A DNA stretch of 64,000 bases. It comes from Leifsonia poae. GTDB lineage: Bacteria > Actinomycetota > Actinomycetes > Actinomycetales > Microbacteriaceae. The first letter of the stretch is position 1; the number at the start of each line of letters is the position of its first letter. The notes below the pieces were generated by a model that did no database searches, was not told the DNA's origin, and saw only the letters and a list, made by a program, of their open reading frames with translations. The stretch spans positions 1 through 64,000 of the forward strand of contig NZ_BSEN01000012.1 in NCBI RefSeq assembly GCF_027921845.1, in the 5' to 3' direction. Shown one piece after another: positions 17,668 through 26,174 of this stretch. The position numbers and the translations under genes were made by a program.

Positions 17668-18492
17668 TCAGTACTGGCCGAGTGCCAGACCGCGGGAGAA
17701 GAACTTCTGAGTGAACAGGAACAGCACGACCGTCGGCAGCGAGACCAGGATGCCGGCCGCGAGCACCGTCGACAGCTGGGCGCCGCCGTACGTGCTCTGC
17801 ATTCCGGCCAGCGTGGTGACGATGGGCCGCACGTTGTCGGACTGGCTCAGCGTGAGGCCGAGCAGCAGGTCGTTCCAGATGAAGGTGGCCTGCAGGATGA
17901 ACACCGCGATCAGTGCGCTCGTGGCCATGGGCAGGTAGAGCCGGAAGAAGATGCGCCAGCTCGAGGCACCGTCGACCACCGCCGCCTCGAACACGTTGTG
18001 CGCGATGCCGGTGAAGAAGTTGCGCATCACGAACGCCGAGAAGGGGATGGAGATCGCGGTGTACACGATGACCATACCGAGCTGGGTGTCGAAGAGTCCG
18101 GTGCGGGAGTAGCCGTCGAACAGCGGCAGCAGGATCATCTGAAGCGGGAAGACGGTTCCGCCGAAGATGAAGACGAACCACCAGAAGCCGTGCTTGAGAC
18201 CGAGCGCCACGATCGCGAAGCCGACGGCGGCGCCGACGATCACGGCGACCAGCGGGGAGACGATCGAGTAGATGACGGTGCTGGCCAGGCTGCCGCCGAG
18301 GTTGCTGAGATTCCAGGCGTCCACCATGTTGCTGATGAGGTCGGTGCCGTTCGGGATCCAGGACTGACGGGAGTCGTAGGCCTGCGGCGACTTGCTCGCA
18401 TTGATGACGAGCAGGTACACGGGCAGCAGCCAGATGAGGCCGAAGAAGATGAGAACGGCGGTGCGCCAGGCGCGGGATGCGGTCGATGACAT
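17668..18492 (-). CDS. Carbohydrate ABC transporter permease (MalG/UgpE type)
   Basis: 274 aa CUT1-family permease with about six membrane spans. The EAA loop is EAAVVDGASSWRIFFRLYLP, and the C-terminus is the usual short FFSRGLALGQY tail. It follows the MalF-like gene by 9 nt. No ATPase is encoded here; CUT1 importers in actinobacteria often share one MsiK/MsmK-like ATPase encoded elsewhere. Confidence 0.92.
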   Translation of the reverse strand: MSSTASRAWRTAVLIFFGLIWLLPVYLLVINASKSPQAYDSRQSWIPNGTDLISNMVDAWNLSNLGGSLASTVIYSIVSPLVAVIVGAAVGFAIVALGLKHGFWWFVFIFGGTVFPLQMILLPLFDGYSRTGLFDTQLGMVIVYTAISIPFSAFVMRNFFTGIAHNVFEAAVVDGASSWRIFFRLYLPMATSALIAVFILQATFIWNDLLLGLTLSQSDNVRPIVTTLAGMQSTYGGAQLSTVLAAGILVSLPTVVLFLFTQKFFSRGLALGQY

Positions 18493-18501
18493 CGGGTGCT
18501 C

Positions 18502-19377
18502 CTAGATCTCGTTCTTCTTCGACAGCTGCTGACGCAGGTACAGGATGCTCGCGAGCAGCGTCACGACGGTGAGGAACACCGCGATGGCCGACCCGAGCCC
18601 GTACTGGCTGTTCACGAAGGTGTCGTTGTACATGGTGAGCGCGAGCGTCTCGGAGACGCGCCCGGGCCCGCCCTTGGTCATGCCGAGCACGATGTCGAAG
18701 GTCTTGAGGCTGGCGACGATCGAGAGACCGATCACGACGGTGGTCAACGGCCGCAGCATCGGCCAGAGCATGCTGCCGAACAGGCGGAAGCCGCGCGCCC
18801 CGTCGAGACGTGCCGCCTCCAGCGGCTCCTTCGGGATGGACTGCAGCCCGATGGTGAAGAGCAGCGCGTTGACGCCGACGCCCTGCCAGGCCGCGGCCAC
18901 GATCATGACGATCGTGTTCAGGGGTGCATCCAGCAGCCAGCGGGGCGTGTCGGCGATCCCGAAGAAGTGCAGCGCCTGGTCGAGGGCTCCGTTGCTCTGG
19001 AGCACGAACGACCAGATGAGGCCGACGCCGATTCCGGAGATGGCGTACGGGATGAGGAAGGGCAGCCGGAGCCAGACCCCGCCCCGGAGGTTCCAGGTGA
19101 GGAGCGCGAGGGCGAGGCCGAGTCCGACCGGGATGATCAGGGTGCCCGCGACCCACAGCAGTGTGTTGAACAGCGAGTTGAGGAAGTCGGGGTCCTCGAA
19201 CATCTCCTGGTAGTTCGAGAGCCCGGTCCAGGTGGGATCCCCGAGGCCGTTGTAATCGGTGAAGCTCAGGAACACCGTCCAGAGCAGCGGGAGGTAGAGG
19301 AGTACGGCCACCAGGATCACGCCCGGGGCGACGAAGCCCCGGGCGGCCCAGCGGTACTGCGGTTTCTTGGCGCTCAC
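18502..19377 (-). CDS. Carbohydrate ABC transporter permease (MalF/UgpA type)
   Basis: 291 aa CUT1-family permease. The N-terminal span (FVAPGVILVAVLLYLPLLW), the family phrase FTDYNGLGDPTWTGLSNY and the EAA loop EAARLDGARGFRLFGSMLWP are present. It starts at GTG (19375-19377), whose first base is the last base of the binding-protein stop codon (TAGTG), so translation is coupled. Confidence 0.92.
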   Translation of the reverse strand: MSAKKPQYRWAARGFVAPGVILVAVLLYLPLLWTVFLSFTDYNGLGDPTWTGLSNYQEMFEDPDFLNSLFNTLLWVAGTLIIPVGLGLALALLTWNLRGGVWLRLPFLIPYAISGIGVGLIWSFVLQSNGALDQALHFFGIADTPRWLLDAPLNTIVMIVAAAWQGVGVNALLFTIGLQSIPKEPLEAARLDGARGFRLFGSMLWPMLRPLTTVVIGLSIVASLKTFDIVLGMTKGGPGRVSETLALTMYNDTFVNSQYGLGSAIAVFLTVVTLLASILYLRQQLSKKNEI

Positions 19378-20636
19378 TATTTCTTGCTTGCCCAGTACTT
19401 GTCAGCAGCGGCCTGGATCTTCTGCAGGTGCGGCAGCGGGTTGCCCGGGTTGGCGGAGAACGCTCCGAACTCCTCCAGCGCGACGTTCAGGATCGGCGTC
19501 GGCGCCGCCTCGAAGTAGCGCGTCACGAGCTGGTACGGACCCTTGGCGACGTCTTCGCCGAGCGTCTTGAGGCCGGCGTCCTTGGTCTCGGCCTTCGGGT
19601 TGAAGGGCACGTCACCGCGGGCGTTGCCCCAGGCGCTCTGGGCACTGGGGGTCATCCACCACTTGGAGTAGGCGAGTCCCAGGTCCTTCTGCTTCGAGCT
19701 CTGAGCGACGCACATCGGGCCGGTCTCGACCGGGACAGGCGTCTTGGACAGGCTCGGGTCGACCGCGGGGATGACGAAGTAGTCGTAGTCGCTGCCGGCC
19801 TTCATGCCCACGCCGTCGAGCGAGGCGCCGAAGAACGTGCCGAAGTTGATCATGGCCATGTCGCCCTGCTTCAGCATCTGCGCGGGGTCGGTCTTGCTGC
19901 CCGCGTCACTGAACCAGCCCTTCTTCTCCTGCGCCAGCCACTCGTTCATGATCGCGACGATCTTGGGGTCGGTGTACTTGACCGAGCCGTCGGCGAGCCC
20001 GTTGTAGAGGGCGGGGTCGGTACCGGCCACCAGCGTCTCGAACCAGGGGAAGGTGAAGAGCGTGCTGGTCTGATAGAACGGCGTCACACCGTTCTGCTTG
20101 AGCTTCGCGGCGTCGTCCATCAGCTCCTGCCACGTCGTCGGCTTCTCGATGCCGTACTTGTCGAAGATCTTCTTGTTGTAATACATGACCCAGTACGCGA
20201 TGTTCATGGGCACGCAGTACTGCTTGCCGCCGATCGTGTAGTACTTCTCGAGGTCCTGGCTCACGTTGCCGTCGGCGATCGCCTGCTTCCAGATGGAGGA
20301 GGTGTCGGCGACGAGCTTCTGGTCGACCAGCTGGTTGAGATTGTCACCGGTCGACCAGGTGAAGAGCCCGGGGCTCTGCTGGGTGCGGAACGACTGCTTG
20401 ACGAACGCCTGGTACTGGTTCTCGTCGGAGTAGCCGGTGGTGTTGAGGCTGATCTTGACGTCTTTCTGCGACGTCGGGTTGAGCGACTGGAACTGCGGCT
20501 TCCACGCGGCTTTGTCCGTGTAGAACTTGAGCGTTCCGGTCGTGGCGTTGCTCGCGCCGCTGCCGGAGCAGCCGGCGAGGAGGAGGCCGGTCGCGAGCAC
20601 GGAGGCGACCAGTCCGATGGTGCGTTTTCTGTTCAT
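19377..20636 (-). CDS. Sugar ABC transporter substrate-binding lipoprotein
   Basis: 419 aa SBP_bac_1 protein. MNRKRTIGLV starts a lipoprotein signal with lipobox LAGC (Cys about 23) and a Ser/Gly/Ala linker. The mature protein contains YYNKKIFDKYGIEKPTTWQEL and PFYQTSTLFTFPWFETL, typical for oligosaccharide binders of the CUT1 class. It is the first gene of a five-gene operon (binding protein, two permeases, glycosidase, esterase). A LacI-type operator lies 56 bp upstream of the ATG. Confidence 0.92.
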   Translation of the reverse strand: MNRKRTIGLVASVLATGLLLAGCSGSGASNATTGTLKFYTDKAAWKPQFQSLNPTSQKDVKISLNTTGYSDENQYQAFVKQSFRTQQSPGLFTWSTGDNLNQLVDQKLVADTSSIWKQAIADGNVSQDLEKYYTIGGKQYCVPMNIAYWVMYYNKKIFDKYGIEKPTTWQELMDDAAKLKQNGVTPFYQTSTLFTFPWFETLVAGTDPALYNGLADGSVKYTDPKIVAIMNEWLAQEKKGWFSDAGSKTDPAQMLKQGDMAMINFGTFFGASLDGVGMKAGSDYDYFVIPAVDPSLSKTPVPVETGPMCVAQSSKQKDLGLAYSKWWMTPSAQSAWGNARGDVPFNPKAETKDAGLKTLGEDVAKGPYQLVTRYFEAAPTPILNVALEEFGAFSANPGNPLPHLQKIQAAADKYWASKK

Positions 20637-20691
20637 CCTGAACTCCCTTGTTCGTGCGCGACCGGTCGGTCGCGCTTACGCCCCGCCTTGT

Positions 20692-20707
20692 TTGGTATCG
20701 TTACCAA
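20692..20707. promoter_or_regulatory. LacI-type operator (sugar ABC operon)
   Basis: TTGGTATCGTTACCAA is a 16-bp palindrome with central CG, upstream of the sugar-binding protein gene. Near-identical sites occur before the ROK kinase gene and in the LacI/DUF4185-like intergenic region. Confidence 0.75.
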
Positions 20708-20768
20708 TTCCGCAAGCAAAGCTAGCAGGATTCCGAGGGCCCTGCAAGGACGGGTGATTGTCTCGTAT

Positions 20769-20814
20769 TGCTGTGGTGCTGTGGTGCTGTGGTGCTGTGG
20801 TGCTGTGGTGCTGT
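20769..20814. repeat. Octanucleotide tandem repeat (TGCTGTGG, 5.75 copies)
   Basis: The unit TGCTGTGG is repeated perfectly five times and then partly, ending at the base next to the stop codon of the ManA-like gene on the minus strand. It lies between that gene and the LacI operator of the next operon. Perfect 8-bp tandem arrays expand and contract by slippage. Confidence 0.9.
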
Positions 20815-22590
20815 TCAGTTATCGGTGATGCGCGTACCGCGTACCGAGGCGACCACCGTGGCGAAGGTCTCGCTGGTCGAGTCGACGGTGCGGCGGATCA
20901 GGTAGGGCCCGACGGATGCGGGCACGATGAAGGTCTCGGCGTAGTGCACGCGGTACGGCTCGAACGCGCCCGTCGGACTCGCGACCTCGACCACGTCGCC
21001 CTCCACGAGGTTCAGCACGTTGACCGTGCCATCCGTGTCGAGAGCGGCCTCGGTGTCGAACCAGTGGCGGCGCACCTCGATGAACTCGAGCCCGTGCAGG
21101 CCGGTGCGCTCTTCGCGCACGCCGTCTCCCTCGCGGATCACCTCGACCTGGTCGATGAGGTTCTCGGTGACCCACTCGGTGTCGCGGTCCCACTGGATGT
21201 TCTTACGGCCGTGCTCCAGGTGGATCGGGCGAGGGATGCCGTCGATGCCGACGCGGCCCCAGTCCCAGAGCTTGAACGTGAAGATGAACGGCGTCGCGGA
21301 GATCTCGAGCACCATGGCGTTCGCACCGGAGGCGTGGACCGTGCCGGCCGGAATCGAGAAGTGATCGTGCTTGCGGGCGGGGAAGGTGTTGACGAACTCC
21401 TCCGCGATGAACGGATGCTCGCCGTCGGTAGCCGCCTCGAGCGCCGCGACCATCGCATCCGGATCGGTGCCCGACTTGATGCCCAGATACACCTCGGCGC
21501 CGGGCGCCGCATCGAGCAGGTAGTAGCTCTCGTCCTGCGTGTAGTGCATGCCGAACGTGTCGAGCATGTAGTCGGTGAGCGGGTGCACCTGCAGGGAGAG
21601 GTTGCCGCCCTCCATGGTGTCGAGGAAGTCGAACCGGATGGGGAACTCGGCGCCGAATCTCGCGAAGGTCTTCTCGCCGAGCAGGGCCCGAGGCTGCGTG
21701 AGCACCAGGTCCATGGCGGGGATCTCGACGACGCGTCCGTCCGCCTCGAGCAGCAGGGAGTTCTCCTCGGGAACGCAGTCGAAGCACCAGGCGTAGTTGT
21801 CGGCGGAGGGGTCGAGGTCGAGGCGCTCCTTCATCCACTGGCCGCCCCAGACGCCGGGGTCGAAGAACGGCACGACGCGCAGCGGCGCGGTGGCGGCGTG
21901 CTCGAGCGCGCCACGGAATGCGTCGCCCGTGATGAGCCCCGCCTCCCGCACGCTGGTGTTGGTGTCGAGCACGAAGTCGACCCGGTCGAACAGCGTGCGC
22001 TTGTGCCGGTCGGCGGTGCGCCACTCGACGAAGAAGCCACGCTTGTACTTGCGCAGATTGTCTTCGCCGGCGTTGTCGGTGTGCCAGTTCGTCGCGCCGC
22101 GGCGCTGACGCTGCTGGATCTCCCACCGCGCCAGGTCGGCGAGCACGAGCACGTCCGTCGCGACGGGGACGAGCGCGGCGCCCCAGCCGACGAGGATCGT
22201 CGGCGTGCCGCTGTCCGCGACGGCAGTTGCGAGGGCGTCGAGCTCGGCCTCGACGTAGAACTCGTCGAGGGTGAAGTGGCTCATCACGCCGAACACCCGG
22301 TCGTCGGTGAGCGAGCGGCCGATGAGGGCGTCGATCTGCTCGATGGGCTTCGCCGCCCCCTCCATGTCGATCACGGCATACGCCGGGAGCGCCTCGCTGA
22401 GTTCCGCAACGACGGCGGCCACGTCGACGCCGGGGTAGCAGTCCACGGCCACGACGGGGGCGCGGGAGCCTGCGGCACGCCGCGCTGCGTCATCGAGCTG
22501 CTGCCACGCCTCGGCGCCCAGCCACACGCGACTGCCGGGCGGCAGCGGCACCGACGGCTGTTTGTCGTAGGTCGAGGGGGATGACGTCAC
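20815..22590 (-). CDS. Class I mannose-6-phosphate isomerase-like protein with N-terminal extra domain
   Basis: 591 aa. The C-terminal part (about 270-590) is a class I mannose-6-phosphate isomerase/cupin: NLSLQVHPLTDYML and DESYYLLDA lead to the HDHFSIPAGTVHASG metal-binding region. The first 230 residues are a separate domain with VVAVDCYPGVDV and TPTILVGWGAALV phrases, resembling a nucleotide-kinase-like fold but without a clear Walker A. Class I enzymes are usually about 300-400 aa, so this is a fusion. The GTG start overlaps the ROK kinase stop as GTGA. Together they would turn a free hexose, probably mannose, into fructose 6-phosphate. Confidence 0.75.
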   Translation of the reverse strand: MTSSPSTYDKQPSVPLPPGSRVWLGAEAWQQLDDAARRAAGSRAPVVAVDCYPGVDVAAVVAELSEALPAYAVIDMEGAAKPIEQIDALIGRSLTDDRVFGVMSHFTLDEFYVEAELDALATAVADSGTPTILVGWGAALVPVATDVLVLADLARWEIQQRQRRGATNWHTDNAGEDNLRKYKRGFFVEWRTADRHKRTLFDRVDFVLDTNTSVREAGLITGDAFRGALEHAATAPLRVVPFFDPGVWGGQWMKERLDLDPSADNYAWCFDCVPEENSLLLEADGRVVEIPAMDLVLTQPRALLGEKTFARFGAEFPIRFDFLDTMEGGNLSLQVHPLTDYMLDTFGMHYTQDESYYLLDAAPGAEVYLGIKSGTDPDAMVAALEAATDGEHPFIAEEFVNTFPARKHDHFSIPAGTVHASGANAMVLEISATPFIFTFKLWDWGRVGIDGIPRPIHLEHGRKNIQWDRDTEWVTENLIDQVEVIREGDGVREERTGLHGLEFIEVRRHWFDTEAALDTDGTVNVLNLVEGDVVEVASPTGAFEPYRVHYAETFIVPASVGPYLIRRTVDSTSETFATVVASVRGTRITDN

Positions 22591-23519
22591 GGAAGGTCCT
22601 TTCGAGAGACAGCGGCCGAGAGGCCGAGGAGCACCGAGTGCTCCGGTGCCGCCGGGGTCACCAGCGGCGGGCGATACGACGACGACCACAGGTGGCCGTG
22701 CACGAGTTCGGTGAGACGGGGAAGGACGAGGCCTGCTGAACGCATGACGCCGCCCGAGACGATGACGACGCTGGGGTCGTAGGCGTGGCAGAGCCCGACG
22801 ATGGCGGCGCTCCAGGCGCGGAGGTAGCGGTCGACCGTCGGCGCGACGCGCGGATCGTCGGCGTGCTCGAAGAGGTCCTTGAGGCCGGGGGCCACCGCGG
22901 CGGACGGCACGCCGTCGTCGGCCAGCGCCTCGGCGAGGTCTGCGTCGGCCGCGACATCCCGCCGAAGCGCCCACGTGCTCGCCACGGCTTCGGCGCAACC
23001 GACGTTGCCGCAGTTGCAGGGCGGCCCGTCGAGGTCGACCGTGATGTGGCCGCCGAGGATGCCCGCATGGTCGCGTGCCCCGCGCAGCAGAACGCCGTCC
23101 ATCATCGCCGCCGTGCCGATACCGGTGCCGAGGGTCAGGAGCACGGCGTCCGTCGCCCCCACCGCGCATCCGTAGGTCGTCTCGCCGAGCAGCGCAGCCC
23201 GCGCGTCGTTCTCGACGACGGCGGGGGCGCCGAACGCGGCTCCCGCCCAGTCGCGGAGATCGCGACCGGTGGCCCAGTCGTACTTGTCGTGCGCGGCGAC
23301 GAGCGCCCCGCGAGAGCGGTCGACGACTCCGGGCAGCGCGATGCCGATTCCTTCGTACCCGGCCGCCTGCTCCGACAGCGTCGTGGCCGCGGCGACCACG
23401 GCTTCGAGGTCGCTCTCCCGCCCGGTGTTCGGCAGCTCGGTCGCGGCCAGGATGTGCCCCTCGTCGAGAACGCCCACCTTGATGCGGGTGCCGCCGAAGT
23501 CGATGCACAGCGCGGTCAT
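22587..23519 (-). CDS. ROK family sugar kinase
   Basis: 310 aa ROK kinase. The phosphate-binding motif DFGGTRIKVG begins at residue 7, the substrate/catalytic segment is VENDARAALLGE, the second ATP-phosphate loop is LTLGTGIGTA, and the zinc motif CNCGNVGCAE is present. No helix-turn-helix precedes it, so it is an enzyme rather than a ROK repressor. It starts at ATG 23517-23519 behind AAGGAGAG. It is coupled to the ManA-like gene, which makes a hexokinase acting on mannose (or glucose/fructose) likely. A LacI-type operator lies 33 bp upstream. Confidence 0.85.
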   Translation of the reverse strand: MTALCIDFGGTRIKVGVLDEGHILAATELPNTGRESDLEAVVAAATTLSEQAAGYEGIGIALPGVVDRSRGALVAAHDKYDWATGRDLRDWAGAAFGAPAVVENDARAALLGETTYGCAVGATDAVLLTLGTGIGTAAMMDGVLLRGARDHAGILGGHITVDLDGPPCNCGNVGCAEAVASTWALRRDVAADADLAEALADDGVPSAAVAPGLKDLFEHADDPRVAPTVDRYLRAWSAAIVGLCHAYDPSVVIVSGGVMRSAGLVLPRLTELVHGHLWSSSYRPPLVTPAAPEHSVLLGLSAAVSRKDLP

Positions 23520-23551
23520 CGTCTCTCCTTCGTTCGGCGACATCGTCGTTG

Positions 23552-23567
23552 TTGGTATCGTTACCAT
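23552..23567. promoter_or_regulatory. LacI-type operator (ROK/ManA operon)
   Basis: TTGGTATCGTTACCAT, one base different from the site at 20692-20707, is centred about 40 bp upstream of the ROK kinase ATG. Confidence 0.75.
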
Positions 23568-23616
23568 AGCGCACATCGGTGACCTGCCGTCAAGTCGACG
23601 CGGCCGAAGGGAGAGG

Positions 23617-24189
23617 TCAGCTGCTCACGTCCGCCGCGAAGCGGGCGCCGAGCTCGGCGATGCGGTCGGCGCGATGCTCCGGGCGCATGCGGCCGGCGCG
23701 CTCGAGCAGGCTGATCCCGTGAAGGGCACCCCAGAACACTTCGGTGGCCGCGCCGTCGCCGTCGTCGTCGATCGCATCCGCCAGCACGTGGAACGCCGCG
23801 CGGAGGCTCGGGTCGGTGTCTTCGCTGGCGAATCGCGTGTCGATCGGCTGCTGGAACATGGCCTCGTAGACCGCGGGATGCTCGCTGCCGAAATCCAGAT
23901 AGGCCACCGCGACGGCTTCGATCGCGTGCCGCCCCCGCTCGCCGCCGAGCGCTGCGCGGCACTGCCGCGTGAGGTCGACGAAGCCCTCCATGGCGACGGC
24001 CAGCATGATCTCGGACTTGCCTCCGGGAAAGTGACCGTAGAGCACGGGCTGGGTGTATCCGATGGCGTCGGCGAGATGGCGGGTCGTCACAGCCGCCCAT
24101 CCGTCGGCGTCGGCGCGCTCCCGTGCGGCAGCGAGGATGCCGCGGCGCCGCTCGTCGTTGCGCTGCTGCCGTGCCGTCTGATCTGCCAT
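23617..24189 (-). CDS. TetR/AcrR-family regulator
   Basis: 190 aa. The N-terminal TetR helix-turn-helix is at about residues 15-60 (AAVTTRHLADAIGYTQPVLYGHF). The C-terminal ligand domain contains AVYEAMFQQPID and VFWGALHGISLLERAGR, typical of the WHG-type TetR subgroup. It is divergent from the DUF1772 membrane protein gene with an 87-bp gap holding three CTAGC half-sites, and is therefore probably its local autoregulated repressor. Confidence 0.88.
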   Translation of the reverse strand: MADQTARQQRNDERRRGILAAARERADADGWAAVTTRHLADAIGYTQPVLYGHFPGGKSEIMLAVAMEGFVDLTRQCRAALGGERGRHAIEAVAVAYLDFGSEHPAVYEAMFQQPIDTRFASEDTDPSLRAAFHVLADAIDDDGDGAATEVFWGALHGISLLERAGRMRPEHRADRIAELGARFAADVSS

Positions 24190-24235
24190 CGGTGCTCCTC
24201 TTGCGGTCCGGGTCGTCGCGCTCTATGGTAGCACT

Positions 24236-24258
24236 GCTAGCTTTTCTAGCGTCGCTAG
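24236..24258. promoter_or_regulatory. Putative TetR operator (three CTAGC half-sites)
   Basis: GCTAG-N5-CTAGC (24236-24250) shares an arm with CTAGC-N3-GCTAG (24246-24258). It lies in the divergent intergenic region, just upstream of the ribosome binding site of the DUF1772 gene. Confidence 0.6.
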
Positions 24259-24276
24259 ATCCGAAAGGAAGATCCA

Positions 24277-24729
24277 ATGGCCCCCGTTCTCGCCATCATC
24301 ACCACGACCGTCGTCGGCCTCATGGTCGGCGTCGAGTTCTCGGTCGCGTTCGTGATCAACCCGATCATGACGCGGCTGCCGGTCGGCGCCTCCCTGTCAG
24401 CACGAGCGCACGGCGGTCGGATGCTCGGACGGGTGATGCCGTTCTGGTACTTCGGCTCCCTGATCCTCACAGCGGTCCTCGCCGCTGCGACCTGGGGCAC
24501 GACGACCGCCGTCGTGGCCGTCGTCGCTGCAGCCCTGCTGGCCGTCAGCGTCATCCTGTCCATCGCTCTGCTGGTGCCGATCAACAACCGCTCGAAGACG
24601 TGGACCGCCGACGACCACCCCGACGACTGGAGGGAGCAGCACCAGCGCTGGGACCGCCTGCACTACGCGCGCGTCGCGATCCTCGTTGCGGCCTTCGTGC
24701 TCGTCGCCGTCGCGGTCACGGCGCTCTGA
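24277..24729 (+). CDS. DUF1772 (anthrone-oxygenase-like) membrane protein
   Basis: 150 aa integral membrane protein with four hydrophobic segments (about 3-27, 58-75, 80-105, 130-148). The polar pattern FVINPIMTRLP near the first span and NRSKTWTADDHPDDWREQHQRWDRLHYAR before the last is typical of DUF1772, a family related to anthrone oxygenases. A good GAAAGGAAG ribosome site precedes the ATG. The function is unknown; the divergent TetR gene suggests induction by a small hydrophobic compound. Confidence 0.75.
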   Translation: MAPVLAIITTTVVGLMVGVEFSVAFVINPIMTRLPVGASLSARAHGGRMLGRVMPFWYFGSLILTAVLAAATWGTTTAVVAVVAAALLAVSVILSIALLVPINNRSKTWTADDHPDDWREQHQRWDRLHYARVAILVAAFVLVAVAVTAL

Positions 24730-24802
24730 CTCGGGCGCAGATCGCGCCGGCTCGTCCTGGCGCGTGATTCATCGGACGCACCGGACGCATCGGGACGCAT
24801 CC

Positions 24803-25183
24803 CTACGCGAAGGATTCCGGCCCGAACCGTCCCCAGGCGACGAAGATGAGAAGCGCGAGATACGTCAGGTTCAGCAGGGCGTGCCTGGGCTCGTGCAGCC
24901 GGAACTCGACGACCGCCGCTCCGACCATGATCACCGCCAGGCCTGTGGCGGCAAGCGGCACGAGGATGGGCGCGATTCCGAGCACCGCTGGGAGGATCAG
25001 ACCGACCGCGCCCAGGAGTTCGAGGACCCCCAGGGTCTTGATGAACCCGGCGCTGAAATGGTCGACCCACTTCGCTCCCGGCGCTTTCGCGAGTCTCTGT
25101 CTCGGGATGAAGACTTTGTTGAAGCCCGCGATCAGAAACACCGCCGCCATCAGTCCCGCGGTGATCCAGAGTGCGACATTCAT
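24803..25183 (-). CDS. DoxX-like membrane protein
   Basis: 126 aa protein with four predicted membrane spans and DoxX-like phrases (LIAGFNKVF, KTLGVLELLGAVGLILP, LHEPRHALLNL). The start is ATG 25181-25183 with GAGGAG six bases upstream. It is divergent from the ECF41 sigma factor gene; DoxX-like genes are frequent partners of redox-stress regulators. Its biochemical role is unknown. Confidence 0.75.
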   Translation of the reverse strand: MNVALWITAGLMAAVFLIAGFNKVFIPRQRLAKAPGAKWVDHFSAGFIKTLGVLELLGAVGLILPAVLGIAPILVPLAATGLAVIMVGAAVVEFRLHEPRHALLNLTYLALLIFVAWGRFGPESFA

Positions 25184-25262
25184 GAATAGCTCCTCAACCC
25201 TCGCCCGGGCCATCCGGGGACGTCACAATGGATGACGGAGCGCGCGAGCGAAAGGTAACAAC

Positions 25263-26135
25263 CTGTCCGAGTCAACGACCGATCACGCCGGCACACGCGC
25301 GTTCGAGGCGGAGCGCGGCCGGCTCTTCGCCGTGGCATACCGGATGCTCGGATCGAAGACGGACGCCGAGGATGCCGTGCAGGAAGCATGGCTGCGACTC
25401 GCGCGACAGGACACCGCTGCGATCGAGAGCCTCCCCGGCTGGTTGACCACCGTGATCGGGCGGATCTGCATCGACATGCTGCGCTCGCGCGAGGCCAGGC
25501 GGGAATCTCTCTACGATCACCTCGTACCCGAGTTCGAGGTGCGAGACGACCGTGACGGTGGGCCGGAGCACGAGGCCGTGCGCGCCGAATCGGTCGGGCT
25601 CGCGCTGCTGGTGATCCTCGACACGCTGCGACCTCGGGAGCGTCTCGCCTTCGTTCTCCACGACATGTTCGCACTGTCGTTCGACGCGATCGCAGAGATC
25701 CTCGACACGTCCCCGGACGCGGCCAAGATGCTTGCCAGCCGTGCCCGGCGCAAGGTCCAGAACAGCCGGCGTCCGACACAAGGACGTCGCCCAGAGCGCG
25801 CGGCGGTCGACGCTTTCCTTGCGGCCGCGAGGGATGGTGATTTCGCGGGCCTGCTCAGGGTTCTCGATCCGGATGTCACCTGGCGCACCTACACCGCGCG
25901 CGGCGTGATCATTCGGCGCGGTGCGGATGCGGTCGCCGGCAAGGCGCTGCAGGGGTCGCACGTGCGGGGTACGACGAGCCCGGTCCTCGTCGGCGGCGAA
26001 CCCGGCGTGGTCGCACGAGACCTGAACGGAAAGACACTCGCCGTCATGGTGTGCATCGTGGTCGACGACCGCATCGTCGACATGGTGTCGGTGACCGATC
26101 CGGACCGCCTCGCCGCCTTCGACATCACCGATTGA
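25263..26135 (+). CDS. ECF41/SigJ-type sigma factor, apparent CTG start
   Basis: 290 aa if begun at CTG 25263. Sigma-2 is seen in FEAERGRLFAVAYRMLGS and DAEDAVQEAWLRL, sigma-4 in LVILDTLRPRERLAFVLHDMF and SFDAIAEILDTSPDAAKM, followed by a SnoaL-like C-terminal domain ending VSVTDPDRLAAFDI, the counterpart of the ECF41 NPDKL motif. An in-frame stop is at 25233 and no ATG, GTG or TTG precedes the GTG at 25332, which would delete the beginning of sigma-2. CTG 25263 has AAAGG at 25251-25255 at proper distance and gives a normal N-terminus. The C-terminal domain tunes activity in this group. The gene is divergent from doxX. Confidence 0.8.
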   Translation: MSESTTDHAGTRAFEAERGRLFAVAYRMLGSKTDAEDAVQEAWLRLARQDTAAIESLPGWLTTVIGRICIDMLRSREARRESLYDHLVPEFEVRDDRDGGPEHEAVRAESVGLALLVILDTLRPRERLAFVLHDMFALSFDAIAEILDTSPDAAKMLASRARRKVQNSRRPTQGRRPERAAVDAFLAAARDGDFAGLLRVLDPDVTWRTYTARGVIIRRGADAVAGKALQGSHVRGTTSPVLVGGEPGVVARDLNGKTLAVMVCIVVDDRIVDMVSVTDPDRLAAFDITD

Positions 26136-26174
26136 ACGACGCTTCGCATCCGGCCATCGAGAGAAGCGGTCGGT

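Noticed and set aside
20769-20814. Coding repeat in a plus-strand gene (Cys/Val/Leu repeats)
   Set aside because: That frame overlaps the whole ManA-like gene antisense and has no homology. The repeat is better explained as intergenic.
25221-25245. CGTCACA as a fifth ECF41-type promoter before the sigma factor with the CTG start
   Set aside because: No CGGTC or CGTC lies at the right distance; only the -35-like half matches.
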